From assembly GCF_029892565.1 (NCBI RefSeq), contig NZ_JARXVH010000006.1:186001-250000 (forward strand): DNA of 64,000 bases, given 5' to 3'. The notes below the pieces were generated by a model. It saw only the letters and a program-made list of their open reading frames with translations, did no database searches and had not been told where the DNA came from. The DNA comes from Streptomyces pseudovenezuelae (GTDB lineage: Bacteria; Actinomycetota; Actinomycetes; Streptomycetales; Streptomycetaceae). Positions within the stretch are counted from its first letter, which is position 1. The number at the start of each line of letters is the position of its first letter. Positions 9,640 to 18,331 of this stretch are shown piece after piece. The position numbers and the translations under genes were made by a program.

Positions 9640-11250
9640 ATGAGCACCGAAAAGCCGCGGCCGCGGTGGAGCGGACCGGGGGAACCGGCGGTCGGCGAGA
9701 CCGGGATCCAGGACGCGCTCGCGCGTCTCGACGAAGCCGTCTACATCCTGCGCGGACGCTACGGCCTCGGCGCGGCCGTCGGCGGGAGCGTGCGAGCGGG
9801 CGGGGAGCACGAGGTCGTCGCCGCCGTACCGCCGATGGGGCCCGAACGCCTGGGCAGCGGCGCCTTCCTGGCGGCGTACGGCGTGCGCGAGGCGTACATG
9901 AGCGGCGCGATGGCGAACGGCATCGCCTCCGCCGACCTGGTGATCGCCATGGCGCGGGCCGGCTACCTCGCCTCGTACGGGGCGGCCGGGCTGCTGCCCG
10001 AGACGGTGGAGAAGGCGCTGGGCCGGTTCGCCGCCGAGATCCCCGGACTGCCGTACGCCTGCAACCTGATCCACAGCCCGAGCGAGGAACGCCTGGAGCG
10101 CACCGCCATCGACCTCTACCTGCACCACAAGGTGCCGTGCGTCGAGGCGTCCGCCTTCCTCGGGCTCACCCCGCACATCGTGCGCTACCGGCTCGCCGGG
10201 CTGCGCGCGGGCGGGCCGCACGGGGTCGTGGCGGAGAACAAGGTGATCGCCAAGATCTCGCGCACGGAGATCGCGGAGCAGTTCATCCGGCCCGCGCCCG
10301 AGGCGATGGTGCGGGCGCTGCTGGAGGAGGGCGCGATCACCGCGGAGCAGGCGCGGCTGGCCGAACACATGCCGCTCGCCGACGACATCACTGTCGAGGC
10401 GGACTCCGGCGGCCACACCGACCGGCGCCCGCTGCCCGCGCAGCTGCCCGTGATCATGCGTCAACGGGACGCCCTGATGAAGGAGTTGGGGTACCCGACG
10501 CGCATCCGGGTCGGCGCGGCCGGCGGCATCGGCACCCCCGAGGCGGCCTGGGCGGCCTTCGCGATGGGCGCCGACTACGTGGTGACCGGGTCGGTCAACC
10601 AGTCCTGCGTCGAGGCCGGTACCTCCACCCAGGTCAAGGAGATGCTCGCGCAGGCCGACCTCGCCGACTTCGAGATGGCGCCCGCGGCCGACATGTTCGA
10701 GATGGGCGTAGAGCTCCAAGTCCTCAAGCGCGGCACGCTCTTCCCGATGCGGGCCCGACTCCTCTACGAGCTCTACCGCAACCACGACGGCATCGACGAC
10801 CTCCCGGCGGCGGCCCGCAGGCGGATCGAGACGCAGATCTTCCGGCGCCCCCTGGAGGACGTCTGGGCGGAGACCGTCAGCTACTTCGAGCGCCGCGACC
10901 CCGACCAGCTCGCCCGCGCCGCCGCCAGTCCCAAGCGGCGGGCCGCGCTGGTCTTCCGCTGGTACCTGGGCATGGCCTCGCGCTGGGCGAAGACGGGCGA
11001 GGCGGACCGCGCCGTGGACTACCAGATCTGGTGCGGCCCGTCGATGGGCAGCTTCAACTCCTGGGTGCGCGGCACCTACTTGGCCGCCCCGCGCAACCGT
11101 CATGTCGCCGACGTCGCCCGCCACATCATGGCCGGCGCCGCCTTCCACCAACGTCTGTCGATGCTGCGCGCGGCCGGCCTCGCCCTCTCCCCGGCGATCG
11201 CCGACTACCCGGTACCACAGCCCGACCAGGCCCTGGAGGTACGGCCATGA
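9640..11250 (+). CDS. pfaD: PfaD-type FMN-dependent trans-enoyl reductase
   Basis: A 536-aa protein of the 2-nitropropane-dioxygenase-like PfaD family, the stand-alone enoyl reductase that serves PUFA synthases in trans. Features seen are the N-terminal gate region (LGSGAFLAAYGVREAYMSG, about residues 68-88), the FMN-barrel run RVGAAGGIGTPEAAWAAFAMGAD (about 288-310), the GSVNQSCVEAGTS segment and the family-typical tail ending in a DLPAAARR stretch and a YLGMASRWAKTGEA-like block. The ribosome-binding site is AGGAGA before ATG. Its stop overlaps the first candidate start of the next gene. It sits directly after the KS-CLF-AT-DH gene, the usual order in pfa operons, so it very likely saturates selected double bonds during chain growth. 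Confidence 0.93.
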   Translation: MSTEKPRPRWSGPGEPAVGETGIQDALARLDEAVYILRGRYGLGAAVGGSVRAGGEHEVVAAVPPMGPERLGSGAFLAAYGVREAYMSGAMANGIASADLVIAMARAGYLASYGAAGLLPETVEKALGRFAAEIPGLPYACNLIHSPSEERLERTAIDLYLHHKVPCVEASAFLGLTPHIVRYRLAGLRAGGPHGVVAENKVIAKISRTEIAEQFIRPAPEAMVRALLEEGAITAEQARLAEHMPLADDITVEADSGGHTDRRPLPAQLPVIMRQRDALMKELGYPTRIRVGAAGGIGTPEAAWAAFAMGADYVVTGSVNQSCVEAGTSTQVKEMLAQADLADFEMAPAADMFEMGVELQVLKRGTLFPMRARLLYELYRNHDGIDDLPAAARRRIETQIFRRPLEDVWAETVSYFERRDPDQLARAAASPKRRAALVFRWYLGMASRWAKTGEADRAVDYQIWCGPSMGSFNSWVRGTYLAAPRNRHVADVARHIMAGAAFHQRLSMLRAAGLALSPAIADYPVPQPDQALEVRP

Positions 11251-11305
11251 GCGGATCTGGAGGTACGGCTGTGAGCAGTTCCGGAGATACGGCCGTGAGC
11301 GCCGA
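11234..11305 (+). repeat. Three tandem 24-nt copies of a ribosome-binding site plus start codon
   Basis: Three adjacent 24-nt units begin at 11234, 11258 and 11282. Each contains a purine-rich GGAGGT/GGAGAT core, then TACGGC and an in-frame ATG or GTG followed by AGC. Candidate starts are therefore ATG 11247, GTG 11271 and GTG 11295, each with its own well-spaced ribosome-binding site. The repeat spans the end of the PfaD gene and the beginning of the acyl-CoA dehydrogenase gene. Confidence 0.85.
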
Positions 11306-13070
11306 GTTCGCCGCCGTCGCGCGGCTCGACGATCTGCTCGGCGATCCCTGGCGGGCCGAGAACGTCTACGGGTTCGCCGCCGGCGCGGCCCGGGACGCCC
11401 GTGGGGACTTCCCGCACGCCTTCGCCGCCCGACTCGACTCCGTCGACTTCCCGCTCGCCTATCTGCCGCCGTCGCTGGGCGGCACGCTGCGCGGACTCGA
11501 CGAGACGTTGCTCCTGGTCCGGGTGGCGGCCCGGCGCGACGCCGCGCTGATGCCGGCCACATTGCTGTCCTGCTCCGCCGTGCTGACGGTGCTCGCGGCC
11601 GGCTCGGACGAGCAGGCGAAGACCGTCGCCGACTGGGTCCAGGAGGGGCGGACGATCGCGTTCGCGCTCTCCGAGGAACAGGCCGGCAGCGATGTCCTCG
11701 CCGGTGAGGCCAAGCTCGACCCGACGGGCGACGGCTACCGGCTCTGGGGCCGCAAATGGCTCGTCGGGCGGGGCGCCACCGCCGACGCGGTGGTCGTGGT
11801 GGCCCGTACGGCGGAACGCGGACCGGCCGCGTTCACGGCCGTGCTGCTCGGGCCGCGCGAGTTGGCCCACCGGGTACGGCGGCAGCCCGCGCAGACCGTC
11901 ACCGGGATGCGCGGGATCGACTTCGCCGACCTGGTCTTCGAAGGGACCCCGGTGCCGCGGGCGGCGGTGATCGGGGCCGTGGGCGGTGGCCTCGCGGGAG
12001 CGATGCGGGCCCAACAGGTGGTGCGTCTGCTCAGCACCGGGGCCTGCCTGGCCACCGCCGACACGGCCCTGCGTACCGCTCTGCGGTTCACCCGTGACAG
12101 GCGGGTCGGCGGCGTCCGCGTCGCCGACACGGGATACGGCTCGCGCGAACTGGCCGTGGCCGCCGCGGAGTTGTTCGCGGCCGATCTCCTCTCCCTGACG
12201 GCGGCCCGCTATGTCCACCTCTCACCGGCCACATTCGGCCTGTGCTCCTCGGTCGTCAAACGCGTCGCCACCCGCCTGACCTCCTCCTCCATCACCCGCT
12301 CCCGCACCCTCCTCGGCGCGCGGGCCGTCCTGGCCCACGGCCCCGGCGCCGTCGTCGACAAGGCCCGACGGGACAACGAGATCGTCGAGACCATCGACAC
12401 GAGTCCCTTCGGGGTTCTGCGGGCGATAGCCGTCCAACTCCCGGGTTACGCACCGTCGTTACCCGTCGATCCGGGCACCGTTCAGACCTCTGCGGCACCC
12501 GTTGACGTCGCTTCCCTCTTCGCCTTCGGCGAGCAACTCCCCGACCTCGACCCCGCCGCCCTCGACCTCTCCGCCCGGCCCAAGGACCTCGTGCTGCTCG
12601 GGTTCGTCGAGCAGGCAGAGGGCGCGGCCCGGCAGGTTGCGGCCGGTGGGGACGAGCGTGGCGCGGAGCTCGTGCGTGAGCTGCGAGCCGCGCTGGCCGA
12701 CACCTTCGCCACCGCCGCCGAGGCCCAGCGGGACCGGGCCCGAGGGCTCGGAGCGTCGGCCGAGCTGCTTGATCTCGCCGAGCGGTGTTGCCTGTTGTAC
12801 GCCGGTGCGGCGGCCGTCCTCGCGTGGCGGGCGTATCCCGACCGGGGGTTGTACGGGGAGGAGCCCGGCGGCAGCGGATGGCTCACCGCCGTACTGGCCG
12901 TGCTGCTCGCCCTCGCCGACGGACGCGACCCGCGGCAGGCCGCGCCCGAACTGCCGCCCGCCGTGCGCGCGCTCACCCGGCTCGACGCGGCCGGGCTCCT
13001 GTTCACCGCGCTCCCGGTCCAACTGTCCGACGGACGACCGGAGTCCGAGGAGGGGGACGCGACGTCATGA
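11247..13070 (+). CDS. Acyl-CoA dehydrogenase family protein 1
   Basis: A flavoprotein dehydrogenase of about 607 aa, or 599/591 aa if one of the two in-frame downstream starts is used. The FAD/acyl-binding middle part is recognisable from FALSEEQAGSDVLAGEA and GYRLWGRKWLVGRGATADAV, followed by the helical C-terminal domain. The usual catalytic-base region (Tyr-Glu-Gly-Thr in classical enzymes) reads ETIDTSP, so Asp may replace Glu. An extra helical domain extends past residue 420. One in-frame TTA leucine codon lies at 12459-12461. The start overlaps the PfaD stop and its own stop overlaps the next acyl-CoA dehydrogenase, suggesting that the two form a translationally coupled pair and perhaps a heterodimer. 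An oxidation step on the PKS acyl chain is inferred; the substrate is unknown. Confidence 0.82.
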   Translation: MSGSGGTAVSSSGDTAVSAEFAAVARLDDLLGDPWRAENVYGFAAGAARDARGDFPHAFAARLDSVDFPLAYLPPSLGGTLRGLDETLLLVRVAARRDAALMPATLLSCSAVLTVLAAGSDEQAKTVADWVQEGRTIAFALSEEQAGSDVLAGEAKLDPTGDGYRLWGRKWLVGRGATADAVVVVARTAERGPAAFTAVLLGPRELAHRVRRQPAQTVTGMRGIDFADLVFEGTPVPRAAVIGAVGGGLAGAMRAQQVVRLLSTGACLATADTALRTALRFTRDRRVGGVRVADTGYGSRELAVAAAELFAADLLSLTAARYVHLSPATFGLCSSVVKRVATRLTSSSITRSRTLLGARAVLAHGPGAVVDKARRDNEIVETIDTSPFGVLRAIAVQLPGYAPSLPVDPGTVQTSAAPVDVASLFAFGEQLPDLDPAALDLSARPKDLVLLGFVEQAEGAARQVAAGGDERGAELVRELRAALADTFATAAEAQRDRARGLGASAELLDLAERCCLLYAGAAAVLAWRAYPDRGLYGEEPGGSGWLTAVLAVLLALADGRDPRQAAPELPPAVRALTRLDAAGLLFTALPVQLSDGRPESEEGDATS

Positions 13071-14824
13071 CCGATCTCATCGCGCTCATGGGGGACTTGG
13101 AGGCGTACCTCGGCGACCCCTGGGATCCCACCGGCCCCATGCCGTACCCACGCATCCTCGATCTCGACGAACGCCAGGAGTACCCGCACGAGTTCGTGGA
13201 CGTGCTGGCGGGCTGGGGGCTGTACGACTGGATCGTGCCGGCCGCCAACGGAGGCAAGGCCGTGCACGTCGAGGACGGGTTCAATCTCTACCGTCTCGTC
13301 GGGCGCCGCGACCCCACCTCCGCGACCGCCATGGTGTTGACCAGCCTCAGCTACATGCCGGTGTGGATCGCCGGCAGTCCCGACCAGCGTCAGCACTTCG
13401 CCGACGCCATCCGGGCCGGACGGAAGCTGGCCTGGGGGCTGTCCGAGCGCGGGCACGGCAGCGACATCCTCGCCAACGAGACGACCGCGCGCCGGACCGA
13501 GGGCGGCTGGCTGCTGAACGGTGAGAAGTGGACCATCGGCAACGCCACCGTCGCCGCCGCCGTCATGGTCTTCGCCCGGACCTCGGAGAAGGCCGGGCCC
13601 GGGGGTTACTCCATCTTCGCCGTGGAGAAGGACGGGATTCCGGAAGAGCAGTTGGCGCACCTGCGCGACGAGCCCCTGCACGGACTGCGCGGGCTCGACA
13701 TGAGCGGCGTACGCCTCACCGACTGCTTCGTGCCGGACTCCGCGCTCGTCGGACGGGTCGGGCAGGGGCTCGAAGTCGCGCTGAAGAGCAGCCAGTTGGC
13801 GCGGATCGCCATCTCCAGCATCGCCATGAGCTGTGTCGACACCGCGCTGCGCTCCACCCTCGACTTCGCCTCCGGACGCGTCATCTTCGGCGGGACCGTG
13901 CTCGAAGTGCCGTACTCCCAAAGGCAGTTGGCGGAGAGTTTCGCCGAGCTGCTGATCGCCGACGCGCTGACGACCGGTGCCGTGCGGTCGCTCCAGCTCG
14001 CGCCCGCCCAGGCCAGCATCTGGTCCTCGGTCGTGAAGTACTTCGTGCCGACGCTGCTTGAGGAGACCCTGGCCCGGCTGACCACCGTTCTCGGCGCCCG
14101 TTACTACCTGCGCGCCCATCCCCGCCACGGCATCTTCCAGAAGGTGCTGCGGGACTTCGCCATCTCCAACTTCGCCGACGGCAACACCGTGGTGAACCTC
14201 AAGAACATCGCGCTCCAACTGCCCGCCCTGCTCGCCAACGCGGTCGCGCAGGAGCCGGGTCCGGTGACGGAAGCGGTCGCTGCCACCGGGCGGCTCTTCG
14301 ACCCCGCGCATCCGATGAATCCGTACGAGCCCGCCGCGCAGCAGCTGTTCAGCCGTGGTGGTGACGACTCGGTGCTCGCCCTGCGCTCGGCCGTCGCCGA
14401 ACTGCGCCGGGCCGCCGATTCCGCCGAGGGGCGCGAGGCCGGCTGGCTGGCCGGCTGTGCCGAGACCGCGGGGCTGCTCGCCGACGAGGTGCACCGGCTC
14501 GCCGACGAACACGCCAAGCTCGTGGCCGAACAGGGGCGCCGGGCCGGGCAGTCGGCGGAGCTGTACGACCTCGCCAAGCAGTACGCGGCGGTGTCGGCGG
14601 CGGCCGCCTGCGTCCATCTCTACCTGCGGGGACGCGACAGCTTCGCGCCCGCGCTGCGCTCGCCCGCCGTGCTGCTGCTCTGTCTTGAGCGGCTGCTGCG
14701 GCGCTTCCACCCCACGCGGTGGACGACCGGACCCGCGGACATCGAGGCCGTCGCCGAGGTCATGGCGGACGCCCACCGCGCGGGCCGGCTGTTCTCCTTC
14801 CGTCCGTTCCAGGTGAGTTGGTGA
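13067..14824 (+). CDS. Acyl-CoA dehydrogenase family protein 2
   Basis: A 585-aa paralogue of the preceding protein with the same domain order. Family signatures include WGLSERGHGSDILANETTA and GGWLLNGEKWTIGNATVAAAV (about residues 125-170), a helical C-terminal core (SSVVKYFVPTLLEETLARLTTVLGAR, written here only as landmarks) and an additional helical tail. Around the expected catalytic Glu the sequence is FADGNTVV, with Asp in place of Glu and one extra residue. The ATG overlaps the stop of partner 1. Two diverged dehydrogenases inside a PUFA-synthase operon suggest controlled introduction or shuttling of a double bond in the product, but whether both are catalytic cannot be judged from sequence alone. 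Confidence 0.85.
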   Translation: MTDLIALMGDLEAYLGDPWDPTGPMPYPRILDLDERQEYPHEFVDVLAGWGLYDWIVPAANGGKAVHVEDGFNLYRLVGRRDPTSATAMVLTSLSYMPVWIAGSPDQRQHFADAIRAGRKLAWGLSERGHGSDILANETTARRTEGGWLLNGEKWTIGNATVAAAVMVFARTSEKAGPGGYSIFAVEKDGIPEEQLAHLRDEPLHGLRGLDMSGVRLTDCFVPDSALVGRVGQGLEVALKSSQLARIAISSIAMSCVDTALRSTLDFASGRVIFGGTVLEVPYSQRQLAESFAELLIADALTTGAVRSLQLAPAQASIWSSVVKYFVPTLLEETLARLTTVLGARYYLRAHPRHGIFQKVLRDFAISNFADGNTVVNLKNIALQLPALLANAVAQEPGPVTEAVAATGRLFDPAHPMNPYEPAAQQLFSRGGDDSVLALRSAVAELRRAADSAEGREAGWLAGCAETAGLLADEVHRLADEHAKLVAEQGRRAGQSAELYDLAKQYAAVSAAAACVHLYLRGRDSFAPALRSPAVLLLCLERLLRRFHPTRWTTGPADIEAVAEVMADAHRAGRLFSFRPFQVSW

Positions 14825-14831
14825 CCCGCAG

Positions 14832-15635
14832 ATGCCCGTGACCGCCGAGGCCCCCGACACCGCGCGCGAGCCGGCCGACGACCCGTTGGCCGGCGGAGCG
14901 GACGTCTGGCTGCTCGCCGAGGAGGACGTGGAGGAGTTCGCCGCCGCGACCGGCGGCCTCGAACTGCTCACCGAGGAGGAACGCGCCCGGCACGACCGGC
15001 TGCTCTTCCCCGCCGCCCGCACCCGCTTCCTGGGCGCCCGGCTGCTCTCCCGCGAGGTGCTGTCGCAGTACGCCGACGTGGCGCCGGAGGAATGGCGCTT
15101 CGACAAGGGCAGGTTCGGCCGGCCCAGCGTCCACGGCGCCGACTGGGGGCTCGACTTCAACCTCACCCACACCAACGGGCTGATCGCCGCGATCGTCGTC
15201 CGCGGCCGTACCGCGGGCGTCGACGCCGAGAACACCCCGGCCCGCCCCGAGGCCGTCCGGTTCGCGCCGAAGGTCTTCACGCCGCTGGAGCAGGAGGTGC
15301 TGCGCCGCGACCGCGAGGACCAGCGGGGGCACGCCTTCGCGGACTCCTGGGTGGCGAAGGAGGCGTACACCAAGGCCACCGGCATGGGCATGGCGCGCGG
15401 CTTCGACGCCTTCTCCGTGCACCGGCTGCGGGGCGGCGGGCTGGCCGTCGTGGACGAGGAGATCCCCGAGCCCGAGCGGCCGTTGTGGCAGATCCAGGTG
15501 CTCCAGGTGTGGGACCGGTTCGCGCTCGGCATCGCCATCCGGGCCAGCGAGGACGACGCCGGGCCGATCCCCGTACGGCTGCGGTCGGCCATGGCCGAGC
15601 TGCTGCCGGGCGTCTCCCGGAGCGGCGTGCGATGA
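14832..15635 (+). CDS. Sfp-type 4'-phosphopantetheinyl transferase
   Basis: A 267-aa enzyme that converts apo-ACPs to holo-ACPs using coenzyme A. The two family signatures are present: GVDAE (Asp131 and Glu133, Mg/CoA ligands) and WVAKEAYTKATGMGM (Lys176, Glu177, Lys180 region). An upstream FNLTHTNGL segment matches the conserved substrate-contact histidine block. It starts 7 bases after the acyl-CoA dehydrogenase stop. PUFA synthases carry tandem ACPs and are normally accompanied by such an enzyme (PfaE), so activation of the ACPs of the truncated PfaA-like protein is the likely job. Confidence 0.93.
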   Translation: MPVTAEAPDTAREPADDPLAGGADVWLLAEEDVEEFAAATGGLELLTEEERARHDRLLFPAARTRFLGARLLSREVLSQYADVAPEEWRFDKGRFGRPSVHGADWGLDFNLTHTNGLIAAIVVRGRTAGVDAENTPARPEAVRFAPKVFTPLEQEVLRRDREDQRGHAFADSWVAKEAYTKATGMGMARGFDAFSVHRLRGGGLAVVDEEIPEPERPLWQIQVLQVWDRFALGIAIRASEDDAGPIPVRLRSAMAELLPGVSRSGVR

Positions 15636-15766
15636 ACCGCCGCGCTGTCCACTCCTGGCATGACCGCTACCTGACGCCGTCATCCGTATCCGGCCACCGT
15701 GTCCGGTGTGTTGCATGGAAGCCGGATCCCGCCACAGCGCGGGCGGTCGCAGACGGAGGACGAGCG

Positions 15767-16426
15767 ATGCCGGCGAAGGGGAACGCGGAGCTGCTCGCGG
15801 GCTGTGCCCGCGGGGAGGCGGAGGCGTGGGACGAGACGGTCGACCGGTTCGGCCGGCTGGTCTGGTCGGTGGCGCGAAGCCACCGGGTCAGCCGGGTCGA
15901 CGCCGAGGACGTGCGGCAGGTCACCTGGTTCCGGCTGATGCAGAACGCCGACCGCATCCGTGACCCGGACCGGCTGGGGGACTGGCTGGCCACCGTGGCC
16001 CGCCGCGAGGCCATCAAGGCGGCCACCCGCGACCGGCGCCTGGTGATGGTCGGGGACAGCGCGACGCTTGAGCACTTCCTGGACCACCACGAGAGCCCCG
16101 AGCAGATCACCCTGCGCGCCGACCGCGGCCAGGAGGTGCTGCGCGCCATCGACAGCCTCTCCGACCAGTGCCGTGAGCTGTTGTTACGGGCCCTGCAGGA
16201 TCCGCCGGCCTCCTACCAGGAGATCGCCGCCGCCCTGTCCATGCCGCTCGGCTCGGTCGGCCCCATCCGCACCCGCTGCCTGCGCAGACTGCGCCGCGCG
16301 CTGGACCGGGACGGTACCCCGGCGGCCGTGGAGGCCGATTGCACCGGCTGCCCGGCCCGCACGGCGGGCGCGTCCCACCCCCCAGCCTCCGTACGCACCT
16401 CCGACGGAACCGAGGTACCCAGGTGA
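15767..16426 (+). CDS. ECF-type RNA polymerase sigma factor
   Basis: The protein has 219 aa. Region 2 is seen as WSVARSHRVSRVDAEDVRQVTWFRLMQN (landmark, about residues 29-56), the Asp-Ala-Glu-Asp-Val-x-Gln core being typical. Region 4 is a helix-turn-helix with SYQEIAAALSMPLGSVGP (about 148-165). The short C-terminal tail is Ala/Pro-rich with two Cys (CTGC). ATG 15767 was chosen because CGGAGGA precedes it; the frame is open further upstream to 15632 but without a good ribosome-binding site. A TTA codon at 16184-16186 (residue 140) predicts bldA dependence. Its stop overlaps the next start as GTGA. No anti-sigma gene is adjacent. It may drive this operon, which is unproven. Confidence 0.85.
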   Translation: MPAKGNAELLAGCARGEAEAWDETVDRFGRLVWSVARSHRVSRVDAEDVRQVTWFRLMQNADRIRDPDRLGDWLATVARREAIKAATRDRRLVMVGDSATLEHFLDHHESPEQITLRADRGQEVLRAIDSLSDQCRELLLRALQDPPASYQEIAAALSMPLGSVGPIRTRCLRRLRRALDRDGTPAAVEADCTGCPARTAGASHPPASVRTSDGTEVPR

Positions 16427-17838
16427 CCACCCTCGCCGAAACCGAGACCCAGTTGGTCAGCCGGGAGATCGTCACCGGTGAGCCGCTCGGGACCGTCGAG
16501 CTGTGCACGCCCGAGCACGTGTCGTCGGCCGGCCGGCGGGCCGGGGCCGCCGCGCCCGCGTGGGCCGCCACGCCCGCCGAGGAGCGGGCCGCGATCGTCG
16601 AGCGGGCCGCCGAGCTGCTGGTCGAACGGGCGCCGCAGGCACAGGAGTTGCTGGTCCGGGAGGGCGGCGCGATTCCCGGCAAGGCGTTCTTCGAGGTCTA
16701 CCAGTCAGCCCAGGAGCTGCGCCACGGCGCCGCCCTCGCCCGTCACCCCGGCTTCCCGCACCCGCCCGCCGACGACCCGTCGCGCGCCTCCGAGGTGACC
16801 CGCGTCCCGCTGGGCGTGGTCGGGGTGATCGTGCCCTGGAACTTCCCGCTGCTGCTCGCCGCCCGCTCGGTCGGCCCGGCGCTCGCCCTCGGCAACGCCG
16901 TCCTGCTCAAGCCCGACCCGCACACCCCGCTCAGCGGCGGTCGGCTCCTCGCCGAGGTGTTCGCCGACGCGGGCCTGCCGCCGGACGTCCTGGAGGTCGT
17001 GCACGGCGACGCGGAGACCGGCGCGGCGCTCGTCCAGGCGCCCGACGTGGTGATGGTGTCCTTCACCGGCTCGACCGAGGTGGGCCGCGAGGTCGGCGCC
17101 GCCTGCGGCCGGCTGCTCAAGCGGGTCGTGCTCGAACTCGGCGGCCAGAACGCCTTCGTGGTCCTCGACGACGTGGACGTGGAGGAGGCCGCGGCGGCCG
17201 GCGCCTGGGGTTCCTTCCTGCACCAGGGCCAGATCTGCATGTCCGCCCGGCGCCACCTCGTCCACCACTCGATCGCCGACGCCTATACGGAGGCGCTCGC
17301 CCGGCACGCCGACGCCCTGCGCATCGGCGACCCGCACCGCTCCGACGCCCAGATCGGCCCGATGATCGACCGGCGTCAACTCACCACCGTCGCCAACGCC
17401 GTCGAGCAGGCCGTCGCCCAGGGCGCCCGGCTCGTCACCGGCGGACGGCCGCTGCCCCCGTACTACCCGCCGACCGTACTGGCCGACGTCACCGAGCAGT
17501 TGGACGTCTTCCACACCGAGGTCTTCGGACCGGTCGCCACCGTCACCCCCTTCGCCGACGACAACGACGCCGTCCGCCTCGCCAACACCTCCGACTACGG
17601 ACTGACCGCCGCCGTCTACACCGGCGACACCACGCGCGGCGAGGCGATCGCCGACCGGCTGCACACCGGTGTCGTGCACGTCGGCGACCAGCCCGTCGTC
17701 CAGGACGCCGCCCTGCCCTTCGCCGGCGTCGGCGCCTCCGGCAACGGTTCCGGCTTCGGCGGCCGGGCCGCCCTGGAGGCGTTCACCCGCTGGCGGACCC
17801 GCACGACCAGCACGCCGCCCCGCACGTACCCCTTCTGA
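16423..17838 (+). CDS. NAD(P)-dependent aldehyde dehydrogenase
   Basis: A 471-aa enzyme of the ALDH superfamily. The Rossmann-fold entry GVIVPWNFPLLLA, the cofactor loop FTGSTEVGREV, the general base Glu238 in LELGGQN and the nucleophile Cys272 in GQICMSARR are all present, as is the late EVFGPVATVTPF motif. The GTG start overlaps the sigma-factor stop. It would oxidise an aldehyde to the acid; in this operon a fatty aldehyde released from the PKS, or a toxic intermediate, are candidates, but the substrate cannot be read from sequence. Confidence 0.92.
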   Translation: MTTLAETETQLVSREIVTGEPLGTVELCTPEHVSSAGRRAGAAAPAWAATPAEERAAIVERAAELLVERAPQAQELLVREGGAIPGKAFFEVYQSAQELRHGAALARHPGFPHPPADDPSRASEVTRVPLGVVGVIVPWNFPLLLAARSVGPALALGNAVLLKPDPHTPLSGGRLLAEVFADAGLPPDVLEVVHGDAETGAALVQAPDVVMVSFTGSTEVGREVGAACGRLLKRVVLELGGQNAFVVLDDVDVEEAAAAGAWGSFLHQGQICMSARRHLVHHSIADAYTEALARHADALRIGDPHRSDAQIGPMIDRRQLTTVANAVEQAVAQGARLVTGGRPLPPYYPPTVLADVTEQLDVFHTEVFGPVATVTPFADDNDAVRLANTSDYGLTAAVYTGDTTRGEAIADRLHTGVVHVGDQPVVQDAALPFAGVGASGNGSGFGGRAALEAFTRWRTRTTSTPPRTYPF

Positions 17839-17847
17839 GGAGTCCCC

Positions 17848-18315
17848 GTGGCAGTCGAGGTCCAGCGCGTGCCCCAGGTGGCCGATCCGCCCGCGGGCAC
17901 CGTCGTCTTCCTGATCGGCATGCGCGTCAACAGCCTCTGGAAGGTGCACCGTTGGGTGCCCTCCTTCCTGGCGATGATCCGCATGCTGACCGAGCTGCAC
18001 CGGCAGCGGGAGTACGGCTTCCTCGCCGCCCGGACCTGGCTCGCCCGCACGGTCGTCGTCGTCCAGTACTGGCGCTCGATGGACGAGCTGATGGCGTACG
18101 CGCACGACCTCGACGCCGAACACCGGCCCGCCTGGGCCCGCTTCAACCGGGCCGTCGGCGACAACGGAGCGGTCGGCATCTACCACGAGGCGTACGTCGT
18201 GGACCCGGCGCGCACGCACACCGTCTACCGCAACATGCCGCCGTTCGGCCTCGGCGCGGCCACCGCGCACCGGCCGCAGCGGTCCGCTCCGGTGCCGTCC
18301 GGCGACGGCAGTTGA
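17848..18315 (+). CDS. DUF4188 (monooxygenase-family) protein
   Basis: A 155-aa protein with the DUF4188 pattern: a start around GTVVFLIGMRVNSLWKVHRW, a middle segment YGFLAARTWLARTVVVVQYW and a following helix with DLDAEHRPAW. Members are dimeric alpha/beta-barrel-like proteins often labelled monooxygenases, but the chemistry of most is undefined. GTG follows GAGGAG at good distance, 9 bases after the aldehyde dehydrogenase. Because both are embedded in the PKS operon, a role in processing the acyl chain terminus together with the aldehyde dehydrogenase is a reasonable guess only. Confidence 0.72.
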   Translation: MAVEVQRVPQVADPPAGTVVFLIGMRVNSLWKVHRWVPSFLAMIRMLTELHRQREYGFLAARTWLARTVVVVQYWRSMDELMAYAHDLDAEHRPAWARFNRAVGDNGAVGIYHEAYVVDPARTHTVYRNMPPFGLGAATAHRPQRSAPVPSGDGS

Positions 18316-18331
18316 GAGGGAGGGAGCCCTC

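Noticed and set aside
15632-15766. N-terminal extension of the ECF sigma factor from an ATG overlapping the phosphopantetheinyl transferase stop
   Set aside because: The extra 45 residues do not resemble sigma region 1 or 2 and the internal ATG has a much better ribosome-binding site.
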